Positions 36,281 to 46,416 of a stretch of 64,000 bases of DNA are shown here, piece by piece. Under the pieces are notes generated by a model. The model searched no databases and had not been told where the DNA came from. It saw only the letters and a program-made list of their open reading frames with translations. Source of the DNA: Duodenibacillus massiliensis (GTDB lineage Bacteria > Pseudomonadota > Gammaproteobacteria > Burkholderiales > Burkholderiaceae_F); the NCBI RefSeq assembly GCF_900128485.1, contig NZ_LT635859.1:453242-517241 (forward strand), read 5' to 3'. Position 1 is the stretch's first letter. The number at the start of each line of letters is the position of its first letter. Both the position numbers and the translations under genes were made by a program.

Positions 36281-37615
36281 TCAGACTCTGAGCGCATCGG
36301 CAAGGCCCTGCGCAAGCGTCTGCGCCTCGGCCTTATCCCCCGTCTCCACCATGATCCGGAGCAGAGGTTCCGTGCCTGAGGGGCGGATCAGCACGCGCCC
36401 GCGCCCCGCGAGCGTTTTCTCTGCCTCAGCAACCGCCGCAACAAACGCGGCATTACCCTTCCAGTCATAGCCCTTTTCAATACGCTTATTGATGAGAACC
36501 TGGGGCATGAGTTCAAGCCCCGCCAAAAGTTCAGCAAGCGTCTTACCGGTGTCTCTGACGGCAGCCAAAACCTGAAGCGCGCTCACGATGCCGTCGCCGG
36601 TACTCTGCCTGTCAAGCGCAATGATGTGCCCGGAGGATTCTCCCCCGAAAAGCCAGCCGCGCTTGGTGAGTTCTTCCATCACGTAGCGGTCGCCCACCTT
36701 GGCGCGCACGAAGGGAAGCTTCATTTCACCGAAGCGCTTTTCCAAAGCGTAGTTTGTCATGAGCGTGCCGCAGACACCGTCAACACGGCCCTTTCGGCCC
36801 CGGTCGCAGACGATGGCGTAAAGAAGCTCATCACCGTTATAAAGGTGGCCTGCGGCGTCAGCCATAATGAGGCGGTCGGCGTCCCCGTCAAAGGCAAGGC
36901 CGTAGGCGCAGCCCGCCTTGGCGGTGCGCTCGGCCAGGGTATCCGTGTGCGTCGCACCCACACCCTCGTTGATGTTAAAGCCGTTGGGACTGACGGCGTC
37001 CGCCGTCACATCAGCACCCAACTCATGAAAAACGGCGGGAGCGACGTGGTAGGAAGCGCCGTTGGCGCAGTCGAGATAAAGCTTCATCCCCTTAAGGTCG
37101 AGCCCCGCGGGGAACGTGCTTTTACAAAATTCAACGTAGCGGCCGGCCGCATCATCGAGCCTTCGGGCTTTGCCGAGATTGTCGCTTGCCTCACAGTGAA
37201 AGCCTTTGTCGATTTCGGCTTCAACGGCAAGCTCCACGGCGTCCGGAAGTTTTGTGCCGGCAGCGGAGAAAAACTTGATGCCGTTGTCGCAGTACGGATT
37301 GTGGCTTGCACTGATCGCAACGCCGGCTTCAAGTCTCAGAGCCCGCGTGAGATAGGCAACCGCGGGCGTCGGAATGGGCCCGGAGAGAACCGTATCCACG
37401 CCGGCAGACGAAAACCCCGCCTGCAGCGCGGCTTCCAGCATGTAGCCCGACACCCGGGTGTCCTTGCCGATTAAAACCGTCGTTTTGCGTCCGGCATTTT
37501 CCCTGCGGATCACGCGGCCTGAGGCCTGCCCCAGAAGCATCACAAAGTCCGGCGTCATGGGAAAAGTTCCCACCGTGGCTCTTACACCGTCCGTGCCGAA
37601 GTAGCGTCGCGTCAT
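36281..37615 (-). CDS. glmM: Phosphoglucosamine mutase
   Basis: A 444-residue alpha-D-phosphohexomutase. It converts glucosamine 6-phosphate to glucosamine 1-phosphate for peptidoglycan and LPS precursors. The opening [13 protein letters not shown], phosphoserine loop [17 protein letters not shown] (about residue 99), metal loop AFDGDADR and phosphate-binding [14 protein letters not shown] are all present. It is the last gene of rlmE-ftsH-folP-glmM, an order kept in many proteobacteria. Confidence 0.97.
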   Translation of the reverse strand: MTRRYFGTDGVRATVGTFPMTPDFVMLLGQASGRVIRRENAGRKTTVLIGKDTRVSGYMLEAALQAGFSSAGVDTVLSGPIPTPAVAYLTRALRLEAGVAISASHNPYCDNGIKFFSAAGTKLPDAVELAVEAEIDKGFHCEASDNLGKARRLDDAAGRYVEFCKSTFPAGLDLKGMKLYLDCANGASYHVAPAVFHELGADVTADAVSPNGFNINEGVGATHTDTLAERTAKAGCAYGLAFDGDADRLIMADAAGHLYNGDELLYAIVCDRGRKGRVDGVCGTLMTNYALEKRFGEMKLPFVRAKVGDRYVMEELTKRGWLFGGESSGHIIALDRQSTGDGIVSALQVLAAVRDTGKTLAELLAGLELMPQVLINKRIEKGYDWKGNAAFVAAVAEAEKTLAGRGRVLIRPSGTEPLLRIMVETGDKAEAQTLAQGLADALRV

Positions 37616-37654
37616 GTTGTTCTTTCTCTTTTGGCGGATTCAAACTTCTAGATA

Positions 37655-38521
37655 TTAATCCTTAAGACGCACCTCTGCCGCACGCACGGCCGCCAAAACG
37701 TCAAAAGCTTCCTTCGTTTCCCTCACGTCGTGCACACGCACCAGCTGCGCGCCGCGCTCAACGGCAATCAGGGCCCCGGCAACCGAACTCACAATACGGT
37801 CGCCAGCCTTGGCTACGCCCGTGACGGCCCCCAGGGACGACTTACGGGAAAGCGCCATCAAAAAGGGCCTGCCGAGTTCCACGAAATGCGCCGTTGCCGC
37901 AAGAAGCTCAAAGTTCTGCTCCACGTTTTTCCCGAAACCAAAGCCCGGATCAAACATGACCGCCGCGGGGTCTGCGCCGGCGGCAAGCAGCACCTTTTCC
38001 TGCGAGAGCAGAAAGTCGGTGACTTCGCCGATCAAGTCCGTGTAGGACGGGGCCTTCTGCATGGTGCGGGGCGTCCCCTGCATGTGCATCACAATGAGGC
38101 CGCAGCCGCTTTGGGCGGCAGCCTGAGGCGCCCCCGCCTCACGAAAACCCCGGATGTCGTTCAAAATCTCGGCGCCTGCGGCCGCGGCTTCCCGCATCAC
38201 TTCGGGTTTACTTGTGTCCACCGACACAATAAGTCCCTCTCGGGCCAGCGTCTTTACCACCGGAATCACACGGGCGAGCTCTTCTTCAAGCGAGACATCC
38301 GCCGCGCCTGGGCGCGTGGATTCGCCCCCGACGTCGATGATGTCGGCGCCGTCAGCGGCAAGTTTTCTGCCCCAGGCAACGGCCGCCTCGGTTGTGGCGT
38401 GTTCTCCGCCGTCAGAAAAGGAGTCGGGCGTCACGTTCACAATCCCCATGATGCGGGGGCGGGTCAGATCGAGCGTGCGGGTTCTGAGTTTCCAGGCAAC
38501 CGCTGCTTTTGAATTTTGCAT
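37655..38521 (-). CDS. folP: Dihydropteroate synthase
   Basis: A 288-residue TIM-barrel enzyme joining 4-aminobenzoate to hydroxymethyl-dihydropterin diphosphate in folate synthesis; it is the sulfonamide target. Motifs are IMGIVNVTPDSFSDGG (near residue 25), IIDVGGESTRPGA, VSVDTSKPEVM, LNDIRGFR, MFDPGFGFGKN and LSRKSSLG. The start at 38521 (MQNSKAAV) was chosen from the aggacaagag site and the family length; the frame is open 45 bases further upstream. It sits between ftsH and glmM. Confidence 0.95.
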   Translation of the reverse strand: MQNSKAAVAWKLRTRTLDLTRPRIMGIVNVTPDSFSDGGEHATTEAAVAWGRKLAADGADIIDVGGESTRPGAADVSLEEELARVIPVVKTLAREGLIVSVDTSKPEVMREAAAAGAEILNDIRGFREAGAPQAAAQSGCGLIVMHMQGTPRTMQKAPSYTDLIGEVTDFLLSQEKVLLAAGADPAAVMFDPGFGFGKNVEQNFELLAATAHFVELGRPFLMALSRKSSLGAVTGVAKAGDRIVSSVAGALIAVERGAQLVRVHDVRETKEAFDVLAAVRAAEVRLKD

Positions 38522-38611
38522 TTTCTCTTGTCCTTTCACGGAAAAAGGACGGAAAGCGCACGGCACTCCGTCCTTTTGCCGGGGCCTGCCGGCCCCGTCT
38601 TCACATCCTTC

Positions 38612-40522
38612 TTACGCCGCAGGCGGCTGTGAGCCGTTATCCTGCGCGGACGCAGCAGCTGCAACCGCAGCGGGAGCCGCCGGCTGCGCGGCCCCGGCGG
38701 GCTGCGAAACCTTCGGTTCACGCGGGGGCTTGCCTGCCATGATGTCGTCGATCTGATCGGCGTCAATCGTCTCCCATTTGAGAAGCGCCTGCGCCATGGC
38801 TTCAACCTTGTCGGCGTTGTCTTCAATGAGTTTACGCGCAGTTGTGTACTGCTCTTCGAGGATGCGGCGGATCTCGTTATCAACCGCACGCATGGTTTCC
38901 TCAGAGATGTGGCTTGTGCGCGTCAGAGACCGCCCCAGGAAGGGATCCCCTTCGTTTTCGGCGTACACCATCACGCCCATGCTGTCGCTCATACCGTAGC
39001 GCGTCACCATGTCGCGCGCCATCTGGGTGGCACGTTCAAAGTCGTTGCTTGCGCCCGTGGTCATCTGATGCATGAAGACTTCTTCGGCGATGCGGCCGCC
39101 GAACAAAATCGCGATGCGCGTCAAAAGGTACTGTTTGTCGTAGGCGTAGTGATCTTCTTCCGGAAGCTGCATCGTCACGCCCAGGGCTCTGCCGCGCGGG
39201 ATGATCGTCACCTTATGCACGGGATCGGACTTGGGCATGAGTTTGGCTACGAGCGCATGACCGGATTCGTGATAGGCGGTGTTGCGCTTTTCGTCCTCGG
39301 TCATCACCATGGACTTACGTTCTGCGCCCATCATGATCTTGTCTTTGGCAAGCTCAAAGTCGTTCATATCGACCACACGGCCGTTACGACGTGCGGCAAA
39401 AAGCGCAGCTTCGTTCACGAGGTTTGCGAGATCGGCGCCTGAAAAGCCCGGTGTGCCTCGCGCGAGAATGTCAGCGCGCACGTCCTGCGCCACAGGGATC
39501 TTTTTCATGTGAACGTTGAGAATCTGCTCACGCCCGCGAATGTCGGGCAGCGGCACCACGACCTGGCGGTCAAAGCGGCCCGGGCGAAGGAGCGCCGGAT
39601 CCAGCACGTCAGGGCGGTTTGTTGCCGCGATCACGATGATGTTGGTGCCGGTTTCAAAGCCGTCCATCTCTACGAGCATCTGATTTAACGTCTGCTCGCG
39701 TTCGTCGTTGCCGCCGCCCAAGCCTGCGCCACGCTGACGGCCCACGGCATCGATTTCGTCGATGAAGATGATGCAGGGCGCGTTTTTCTTGGCGTTTTCA
39801 AACATGTCGCGCACTCGCGCGGCACCCACACCCACAAACATTTCCACGAAGTCAGAGCCTGAAATCGAGAAAAAGGGCACCCCCGCTTCACCGGCGATGG
39901 CTTTCGCAAGAAGCGTCTTACCGGTCCCGGGAGGTCCGACGAGCAAAATGCCGCGCGGAATATGGCCCCCGAGCCTCTGGTACTTCGAAGGGTCCTTGAG
40001 AAAGTCCACGACTTCCTGGACGTCTTGCTTCGCTTCATCGCACCCGGCAACGTCGTTAAACCGCACCTTGTTGGCGGTGTCGTCAAGCATTCTTGCCTTA
40101 CTCTTACCGAAGGAGAAGGCGCCGCCCTTGCCGCCCTGCATCTGACGCATGAAGAAAATCCACACGCCGATCAAAAGCAGCATCGGGAACCAACTTACAA
40201 AAAGCGTCTGCAGGAAAGACGGTTCCTCTTCGGCCTTACCGTAAACCTGCACGCCGTTTTTACGCAGATCGTCCACCATCCAGAGGTCGCCCGGACTGGT
40301 GATCGAATAAGCGGGCCCGTCGGTGGGCGTCACGGTGAGCTTTCTGCCCTGCACGTCCACGCGGCTGATGCGGCCTGCCTTGGCGTCAGCCATAAACTGC
40401 GTGTAACTCGTCTGTTCGGCCGCCGGAACCGCACGTTCGCCGTCAAACTGCCGAAACACGGTAAAGAGCACAAAGGCGATCAGCACCCAGATCGCGATGC
40501 GCCCCAGCATCCTGTTGTCCAA
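38612..40522 (-). CDS. ftsH: ATP-dependent zinc metalloprotease FtsH
   Basis: A 636-residue inner-membrane AAA+ protease. It degrades unassembled membrane proteins and regulators such as sigma-32 and LpxC in E. coli. Two transmembrane helices (about 9-22 and 98-117) flank a periplasmic domain. Walker [14 protein letters not shown], Walker [13 protein letters not shown], the second region of homology and the zinc site HESGH follow. The last about 35 residues are Ala/Pro/Gln-rich. A TTG at 40522 (reads [12 protein letters not shown]) has AGAGG six bases upstream and best fits the family N-terminus. GTG at 40558 and ATG at 40510 are alternatives. Confidence 0.95.
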   Translation of the reverse strand: MDNRMLGRIAIWVLIAFVLFTVFRQFDGERAVPAAEQTSYTQFMADAKAGRISRVDVQGRKLTVTPTDGPAYSITSPGDLWMVDDLRKNGVQVYGKAEEEPSFLQTLFVSWFPMLLLIGVWIFFMRQMQGGKGGAFSFGKSKARMLDDTANKVRFNDVAGCDEAKQDVQEVVDFLKDPSKYQRLGGHIPRGILLVGPPGTGKTLLAKAIAGEAGVPFFSISGSDFVEMFVGVGAARVRDMFENAKKNAPCIIFIDEIDAVGRQRGAGLGGGNDEREQTLNQMLVEMDGFETGTNIIVIAATNRPDVLDPALLRPGRFDRQVVVPLPDIRGREQILNVHMKKIPVAQDVRADILARGTPGFSGADLANLVNEAALFAARRNGRVVDMNDFELAKDKIMMGAERKSMVMTEDEKRNTAYHESGHALVAKLMPKSDPVHKVTIIPRGRALGVTMQLPEEDHYAYDKQYLLTRIAILFGGRIAEEVFMHQMTTGASNDFERATQMARDMVTRYGMSDSMGVMVYAENEGDPFLGRSLTRTSHISEETMRAVDNEIRRILEEQYTTARKLIEDNADKVEAMAQALLKWETIDADQIDDIMAGKPPREPKVSQPAGAAQPAAPAAVAAAASAQDNGSQPPAA

Positions 40523-40667
40523 AATTGTCCTCTCAGTCGTCGGTATTTTTGCCGTCACCGGGAGCGCTCAAGGCGCACAGACGGCTTCATTTTGCACGTA
40601 GCCTAAACGAAATCGGGCGTTTTGTCGTCCAAAGCCGCGAATTTCCAAGCTTTTTTGTATCCGGTCG

Positions 40668-41330
40668 TTAAGCGTTCTTCTTTGCGGGTTTAAGTCCCCG
40701 CCCCACCACATACATTTCCGGACTCGTATCGCGGCTTGCCTCGGGTTTGCGCTGCTTCACCGTCTTAAAGACGCGCTTGCAGCTTTCCACAAACTGCGAG
40801 TAGCCCGAGCCCTGAAAAACCTTCGTTACAAAGACCCCTTCGGGTTTGAGGTTCTTTTCGGCAAATTCAAGCGCAAGTTCATTTAAAAGAAGGCTCGCGC
40901 CCGCGTCGACCATCGCTACGCCCGAAAGGTTCGGAGCCATGTCGCTGATCACCACATCGGCCTTGCCGCCCTCCAAAAGCGCATCCAGGGCGTCCGCCAC
41001 TTCCTGCTCCCTGAAGTCGCCCTGCAGAAAATCCACGCCCTCAATGGGCTCCATCGGGAGAATATCCATCGCAATCACGCGGCCGCAGAAGGTGCCGTCA
41101 GGGTTTGTGAGGCGCTTTCTTGCAATCTGAGACCAACTGCCCGGAGCGGCGCCTAAATCCACCACGGTCATTCCCGGGTGAAAGATCTTTTCCTTTTCGT
41201 CAATTTCCAGCAACTTGAAAGCCGAACGCGCACGATACCCCTGCGCACGGCTCATTTTGACGAAGGGATCGTTGATGTGACGCTCGATCCAGGCACGGTT
41301 GGAGCGGAGTTTTTTCAGTGATTTGGGCAT
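40668..41330 (-). CDS. rlmE: 23S rRNA 2'-O-methyltransferase RlmE (FtsJ/RrmJ)
   Basis: A 220-residue methyltransferase for U2552 of 23S rRNA, acting late in 50S assembly. The N-terminal RSAFKLLEIDEKEK, SAM-binding VVDLGAAPGSWSQIA, catalytic-region VISDMAPNLSG and VFVTKVFQGSG match the family, including the K-D-K-E catalytic set. The ATG at 41330 was chosen to match family length. First gene of rlmE-ftsH-folP-glmM and divergent from yhbY. Confidence 0.94.
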   Translation of the reverse strand: MPKSLKKLRSNRAWIERHINDPFVKMSRAQGYRARSAFKLLEIDEKEKIFHPGMTVVDLGAAPGSWSQIARKRLTNPDGTFCGRVIAMDILPMEPIEGVDFLQGDFREQEVADALDALLEGGKADVVISDMAPNLSGVAMVDAGASLLLNELALEFAEKNLKPEGVFVTKVFQGSGYSQFVESCKRVFKTVKQRKPEASRDTSPEMYVVGRGLKPAKKNA

Positions 41331-41391
41331 AGACCAATTACAATAGCGGGACAAAAAAGAGTGTCTTTTTCTTAGGAGAAAGCTTTTTATT

Positions 41392-41829
41392 ATGGCCGAA
41401 CTCATTTTAGAGCGCGACAAGCGTCTCGAACTGCGCGGACAGGCGCATCACCTCAAAGCCCGCGTTCTTTTGGGCGCAAACGGACTTACCGAAGCCGTCG
41501 AAAAGGAAGTAAGCCGCGCGCTTGACGATGCGGGGCTCGTGAAGATTCACGTTCCGGGCGACGACCGTGAGGAGCGCACCGCCATTTACGAAGCGCTTGC
41601 CGACAAGCTCGGCGCAGCGCGCATTCAGGCAATCGGCAAGATGCTCGTTCTCTGGCGCCCGCCCGTTGAAAAAGAAGAAAAGAAACCGGCCTTTGAACCG
41701 GCTCCTTCAAAAAAGAAGGTCGCCGTGAAAAAGCCCGGCATGAAAAAGACGGCCAAAAAGCCCGTCATCATTCATGCCCGTCCGAAGCGCAAGACCCTCA
41801 CGAAAAAAGCAGCGCTTGCCAAGTGCTGA
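41392..41829 (+). CDS. yhbY: YhbY/CRM-domain RNA-binding protein
   Basis: A 145-residue protein. The CRM domain (residues 5-92) has RLELRGQAHHLKARVLLGANGLTEAV and the GxxG-like ending AIGKMLVLWRP. It binds pre-50S ribosomal RNA in E. coli. A basic tail of about 50 residues rich in Lys, Ala and Pro is added, making it longer than the 97-residue E. coli protein. Divergent from rlmE, the conserved neighbour. An aggagaaa site lies upstream; a terminator follows at 41853-41888. Confidence 0.93.
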   Translation: MAELILERDKRLELRGQAHHLKARVLLGANGLTEAVEKEVSRALDDAGLVKIHVPGDDREERTAIYEALADKLGAARIQAIGKMLVLWRPPVEKEEKKPAFEPAPSKKKVAVKKPGMKKTAKKPVIIHARPKRKTLTKKAALAKC

Positions 41830-41852
41830 TTCCTGTCTGAGTGAGATACGCC

Positions 41853-41888
41853 AAACGGCATCCGGTTTTCGGGTGCCGTTTGTTTTTT
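41853..41888 (+). terminator. yhbY terminator
   Basis: A perfect 8-bp stem (41853-41860 with 41874-41881, AAACGGCA/TGCCGTTT) followed by a T run. Confidence 0.85.
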
Positions 41889-41913
41889 CCTGGCAGCTAT
41901 ATCTGCGCCCGGC

Positions 41914-43167
41914 TTAATCCGCGTCCAGAGCCGCCGTCAACGCGTCATGCAGATCTTCATCGAGCTCATCGCAGGTCACGGCGGCAGCGATCTGATAACC
42001 CAGAAGGCTGATGCAACGCTCCGCGTAACTGTCAAATTCCGTTTCCAGAAGCTTCCAGCCGACTTTTTCACGCTCCACGCCAAAACACGCCGATGCGAGA
42101 AAAAGCAGGTACGACAGACTCTCACGCACGCGCCAGGCGTCTTCTTTGCTCTGAGAATCGAACGCTTCCGTGAGTTCGTCAAAATATGGCGTCAGGAATT
42201 CGCGTTCCGTTACCTTTCTCAGGCTTTTGACTGCCTCCGGCCACAACACAGAACAAACCACCTTGGCTTCCTGAGCGTTGCTGAGCAACACCTCAATGTC
42301 CGCGTCCCGAAGGTCTTCCTCTTTTTTCAGCGTTTCAGCAAAGTCATCCCGACGCTCAGCCCAAGCGCGCCGCATGAGCGGTACAAGACTTGCAAATGCC
42401 AGAACAATATACGGACGCAGGCGCGAACCGACTTCTTTTGTTCCGTTCAGGATTTCTTTGGCGGTTGATTCAAAAAGCTGCGGCATGTCCGGATCATCCG
42501 GCCATTCATCCTCATCAAGCCCGTCATCCTCTTCCTCATCTGCTTCGTCCGTGTCTTTCCCGTACGAATCGAGCATGTCCTCCAGGTGCGGCGCCACGAA
42601 AAACGTCAGAAGAACACTGAGGGCCGAGGAAAAATCCCCGGCTTCATCTTCGGCCTGTGCTTGTGGCAACCCGCGGGCGACGAATGCCTCAGCCACCACA
42701 GAAGCAATCACAGCAGACATCTCTTCGGGTGCGGCATCCTTAAGTGCTTCAGAAAACTGTTTTCCGAGCAAACGCATGGCAATACGCGCAGTCACAGAAA
42801 CCGCCGTGCGCAGGTTAACCGCCTCCTGCCGCTTTCCTTCCCGGCTGTGCCACAATCTGACGCCCTCGGATCGGGTTTCGCCGCTTCCAAAAAGAAGGCG
42901 GTCCTTCTCCGGAAACACCTCATTGAGCACGCCGTAACAGGCGAGATCCTCATCGTCGGCAGGGGAAGCCGCTGCTTTATCTGCCCGATATGCCGCTTCA
43001 AGCGTGCGGCCGACAAGCAACCTGTCAATTGTGTTCAGAAATGTTCCGGCCAAGTCAACCGCCACAGCCGTCATTTCGTGCGGCAATGCGCGAAAAGCCG
43101 CTTCAAGATTTTCCCGGCTGACACCGGCATCCTTAATAAAAAATCCTTTGTAAGAATCGTCTTCCAT
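41914..43167 (-). CDS. Acidic helical protein of unknown function
   Basis: A 417-residue protein not recognised as any known family. It has no signal peptide and no clear membrane segment. It appears mostly helical, with a very acidic stretch near residues 215-240 (DTDEADEEEDDGLDEDEWPDDPD) separating two helical halves, and few aromatic or catalytic-looking motifs. The ATG at 43167 (MEDDSYKG) has a ggaagag site; the frame stays open further upstream without coding character. It lies alone between yhbY and the second PiT gene, divergent from the latter. Probably cytosolic; function unknown. Confidence 0.75.
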   Translation of the reverse strand: MEDDSYKGFFIKDAGVSRENLEAAFRALPHEMTAVAVDLAGTFLNTIDRLLVGRTLEAAYRADKAAASPADDEDLACYGVLNEVFPEKDRLLFGSGETRSEGVRLWHSREGKRQEAVNLRTAVSVTARIAMRLLGKQFSEALKDAAPEEMSAVIASVVAEAFVARGLPQAQAEDEAGDFSSALSVLLTFFVAPHLEDMLDSYGKDTDEADEEEDDGLDEDEWPDDPDMPQLFESTAKEILNGTKEVGSRLRPYIVLAFASLVPLMRRAWAERRDDFAETLKKEEDLRDADIEVLLSNAQEAKVVCSVLWPEAVKSLRKVTEREFLTPYFDELTEAFDSQSKEDAWRVRESLSYLLFLASACFGVEREKVGWKLLETEFDSYAERCISLLGYQIAAAVTCDELDEDLHDALTAALDAD

Positions 43168-43275
43168 TTTTCTCTTCCCGCCCGACAGCCGATTGTTATT
43201 GCAGTGGCACGAGACTAACACGGCAAGGCCTTTTTTTCCGCGCCTGCAGCGAAACATTTGCCGAATGTGTCGGTT

Positions 43276-43322
43276 TGTCACAAATCTGTCACAAAACCCC
43301 GTCAGACTCTCAAAAATATCAT
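43276..43322 (+). promoter_or_regulatory. PhoB-box-like direct repeats and -10 upstream of PiT gene 2
   Basis: TGTCACAAATC (43276-43286) and TGTCACAAAAC (43287-43297) are consecutive 11-base repeats, a close match to the Pho box plan. A good -10, TATCAT, is at 43317-43322. Phosphate-starvation control by PhoB is likely. Confidence 0.78.
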
Positions 43323-43360
43323 AGACCCGTCATATTTGTGCCTGTGGCACAGCTCTCGCG

Positions 43361-45742
43361 ATGGACAACTTTTACCTTGTCATCCTGGCTTTTCTGGCGA
43401 TTCTCGCCTGTTTTGACCTCTTTGTGGGCGTCAGTAACGACGCCGTCAACTTCTTAAATTCAGCCCTGGGCTGCCGCATCGCCACCTACCGCACCACAAT
43501 GATTGTGGCAAGCCTTGGTGTGCTTCTCGGAGCCACCTTCTCTTCGGGGATGATGGAAATCGCACGAAGCGGCGTTTTTCATCCGCAGATGTTTACCTTT
43601 GCGGAAATCATGGTGATCTTTTTTGCCGTGATGGTCAGCGACGTGCTGCTGCTTGATACCTTCAACTCCCTGGGGCTTCCCACCTCCACCACGGTTTCGA
43701 TTGTCTTTGAACTGTTGGGCAGCGCCATGGCTGCGGCGCTTTACAAAATCCTCACCGCCGACGGGTCAGTGGCGGGCCTGGCTGAATACATCAACAGCGC
43801 CAAGGCGCTCACCATTATTTCGGGCATTCTGATTTCGGTGGTCGTCGCCTTTATCGCGGGCATGGTCGTGCAGTACATTGCGCGCCTTATTTTCACCTTT
43901 CACTTTGAGCGGATGTACCGCCGCGTGGGCGGCCTTTTCGGGGGATTCGCGATCACCGCGATCTTTTACTTTCTGGTGATTAAGGGGGCTTCGGGCTCTA
44001 GCTTCATGCGCCCCGAATGGATCAGCTGGATTAACGCCAACACGCAGACCATTCTTCTCTCGCTTTTTATCGGGCTCACGGTTCTTTTTCAGATCCTCAT
44101 CCTGCTTTTTAACCTCAATATCTTCAAGATCGTCATTCTGTCGGGGACGTTTTCGCTTGCCTTTGCCTTTGCCGGCAACGACCTTGTGAACTTTGTGGGT
44201 GTGCCTCTGGCGGCTTTAGACAGCGTGCGCGACTTTATGGCAAACGGCACGGATGCCGCAACGTACCTGATGACAAGCCTTCAGAAGGGAAGTGCCGCGC
44301 CCACGTTCTTCCTCTTACTCTCGGGCAGCATCATGGTGGCAACGCTCTGGCTCAGTAAAAAAGCCAAACGCGTGGTGCAGACCTCCATCAACCTCTCTTC
44401 GAGCCAGTCGGGCACGCACGAGCAGTTCGGTTCGTCGCTGCCCGGGCGAATGATTGTGAGAAGCTCGATGACGCTCGGCCGCGTTGTGCGCCAAATTATT
44501 CCGGCCCCCGTGCAGGTGATGCTGCACTCGCGCTTTAAGCCCCGGGCAATCAAGCGCGGTGAACCCGTGCTTCCCTTTGACTATGTGCGTGCCTCCATCA
44601 ACCTCGTTTTAAGTTCAATTCTGATTGCTTCGGCAACGAGCCTCAAGCTCCCGCTTTCGACGACCTACGTCACCTTCATGGTGGCGATGGGCTCAAGCTT
44701 CGCGGACGGCGCCTGGGACCGTGAGTCGGCGGTCTACCGCATCTCTGGCGTTTTAACGGTCATCAGCGGGTGGTTCCTGACGGCACTCACAGCCTGCACG
44801 GTCGCGGGCGTGATGTGCATGCTCGTGATGATGGGCGGGGAACTGATGTGCTGCGCTCTGATTCTTCTCGCCGTCACGCTTCTTGTGCGCTCCAACTTCT
44901 TTGGTAAGAGCAGCGCCGACACTGTGATCGTGGCCCCGAAGGCCAGCGACTGCAATTCCGTGCGGGACGCCTTAAACAAGATGGTGGGCACGTATCTTTC
45001 CCGCACCGTGGATATTTACAGCGACACCGTCACGAGTTTTCTTGACGACAACGAAACGGGCCTGCGGCACTTAAAGACGGACGCCACCTCGCTATTTGAC
45101 AGCCTCTCGCAGCAGAGAAGCACCTACTACGGTATGGCGCAGGGTACGGGCGGCGCAGACACCAAACTTGATCAGGATGCGCGCTACTGCTTCTTAAGAA
45201 CCTACACCAACATGCGTGAAGTGGGGCGCGGCCTGCAGCGGCTGACAACCACCGTTAAGGAGCACGTTGCCAACCGTCACCGTGTTTTCCATGGTGAGTC
45301 AAAGCGCAATCTTTTGGCGCTTGTCAAAGACCTGCAGCGCCTGAGCCAAACCGGCGAAGGCAAGCATTCCCTGGAAGCCGTAAGCCTCTCCGCCAACGAC
45401 ATCATCAGCGAAATCGACGCGATGCAGTCGGACCTTTTAAAGTCCATTTCCCGCGAAAACCTCTCGATGCGCGGCTGCGAGCTCTACCTCACGTTCCTGC
45501 AGTTTGCCCGTGAGCTCGTGAACCGCTACTCGATTGTCGCGGTGCTGCAGAAGGAATTAAACGACCTCTGTGACGAAAACGACCGCCGCAAAGCCAAGGA
45601 AGCAACGGAACAGAAAACGACTGCGGCCACGCCCGCAGCCCAGCCCTCGTCGGGGCGCAGAATTCTGCAGGCGCTGCATCTGACGCCGCGCCAGCCCAAG
45701 GTGCCTGACGGGCAGAGCAACACGCCTGAAGGAAAGGCCTGA
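43361..45742 (+). CDS. PiT-type inorganic phosphate transporter with C-terminal soluble domain (paralog 2)
   Basis: A 793-residue paralog of the protein encoded at 14880-17102. It has the same PiT signatures (GVSNDAVNFLNSALG, AFAGNDLVNFVGVPLAAL, LPLSTTYVTFMVAMGSSFADGAW) and the same helical C-terminal domain with YTNMREVGRGLQRL and LSMRGCELYLTFL. It has about 50 extra residues at the C-terminus rich in Ala, Pro and Gln. The nucleotide sequence is strongly conserved between the copies, pointing to duplication or gene conversion. Its stop overlaps the gph start by one base. A PhoB-type box lies upstream. Confidence 0.9.
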   Translation: MDNFYLVILAFLAILACFDLFVGVSNDAVNFLNSALGCRIATYRTTMIVASLGVLLGATFSSGMMEIARSGVFHPQMFTFAEIMVIFFAVMVSDVLLLDTFNSLGLPTSTTVSIVFELLGSAMAAALYKILTADGSVAGLAEYINSAKALTIISGILISVVVAFIAGMVVQYIARLIFTFHFERMYRRVGGLFGGFAITAIFYFLVIKGASGSSFMRPEWISWINANTQTILLSLFIGLTVLFQILILLFNLNIFKIVILSGTFSLAFAFAGNDLVNFVGVPLAALDSVRDFMANGTDAATYLMTSLQKGSAAPTFFLLLSGSIMVATLWLSKKAKRVVQTSINLSSSQSGTHEQFGSSLPGRMIVRSSMTLGRVVRQIIPAPVQVMLHSRFKPRAIKRGEPVLPFDYVRASINLVLSSILIASATSLKLPLSTTYVTFMVAMGSSFADGAWDRESAVYRISGVLTVISGWFLTALTACTVAGVMCMLVMMGGELMCCALILLAVTLLVRSNFFGKSSADTVIVAPKASDCNSVRDALNKMVGTYLSRTVDIYSDTVTSFLDDNETGLRHLKTDATSLFDSLSQQRSTYYGMAQGTGGADTKLDQDARYCFLRTYTNMREVGRGLQRLTTTVKEHVANRHRVFHGESKRNLLALVKDLQRLSQTGEGKHSLEAVSLSANDIISEIDAMQSDLLKSISRENLSMRGCELYLTFLQFARELVNRYSIVAVLQKELNDLCDENDRRKAKEATEQKTTAATPAAQPSSGRRILQALHLTPRQPKVPDGQSNTPEGKA

Positions 45743-46416
45743 TGCCCGCGCACTTTAAAGCCGTCCTTTTTGATCTGGACGGCACGCTCGTGGACAGCGC
45801 ACCGGACCTTGTGGCGGCCGTCAACAGCCTCAGGCGTAATCTGGGGCTGCCGGAGATCATTTATGAGGCCTTAAGGGGCCGAGCCGGGCACGGAATACGG
45901 GGCCTTGTGTGGAGCGCGCTGAGAATCCGTAAAGAGGATCCCCCCTTTGCAGGGCTTTCAGACGCGTTTCTCACGCATTACGAAGCGCATATCCATGACG
46001 GCACGCACCCTTTTGCGGGTGTTGAGGCAATGCTCACGGCACTCACCCGACGCGGCATTGCCTGGGGCATTGTCACGAATAAACCGGAGCGCCTTGCGAA
46101 AATTGTCGTCGGCAACAACCCGGTGATCTCCGAGGCCCGCTGCGTGATCGGCTGGGACACGGTCGGGAAAATGAAACCGGCTCCGGATTCCCTCATTTTG
46201 GCCATGAAAACGCTGGGGGTTATGCCGTCCGAAGTTTTGTACGTCGGAGACGATGCGCGCGACACACTTGCCGCACACAACGCCGGCTGCCGCGCAGCCG
46301 CCGCCCTTTGGGGCTACACAGCCGGCAACACCCAGCCGGCTGACTGGGGATCTGACTTTCTCCTTAAGAGCCCCGCAGAGCTCCTTAACCTTCTCTCAGA
46401 GCCCGTCGCCGGCTGA
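45742..46416 (+). CDS. gph: HAD phosphatase, phosphoglycolate phosphatase-like
   Basis: A 224-residue haloacid dehalogenase hydrolase. The nucleophile motif is [17 protein letters not shown] (residues 8-24), motif [10 protein letters not shown], and motifs [13 protein letters not shown] and [16 protein letters not shown]. This matches Gph, which clears 2-phosphoglycolate, though related phosphatases share the pattern. It is translationally coupled to the PiT gene (TGATG overlap), which may mean a broader role in phosphate release. Its end overlaps the convergent uvrB by 21 bases. Confidence 0.85.
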   Translation: MPAHFKAVLFDLDGTLVDSAPDLVAAVNSLRRNLGLPEIIYEALRGRAGHGIRGLVWSALRIRKEDPPFAGLSDAFLTHYEAHIHDGTHPFAGVEAMLTALTRRGIAWGIVTNKPERLAKIVVGNNPVISEARCVIGWDTVGKMKPAPDSLILAMKTLGVMPSEVLYVGDDARDTLAAHNAGCRAAAALWGYTAGNTQPADWGSDFLLKSPAELLNLLSEPVAG

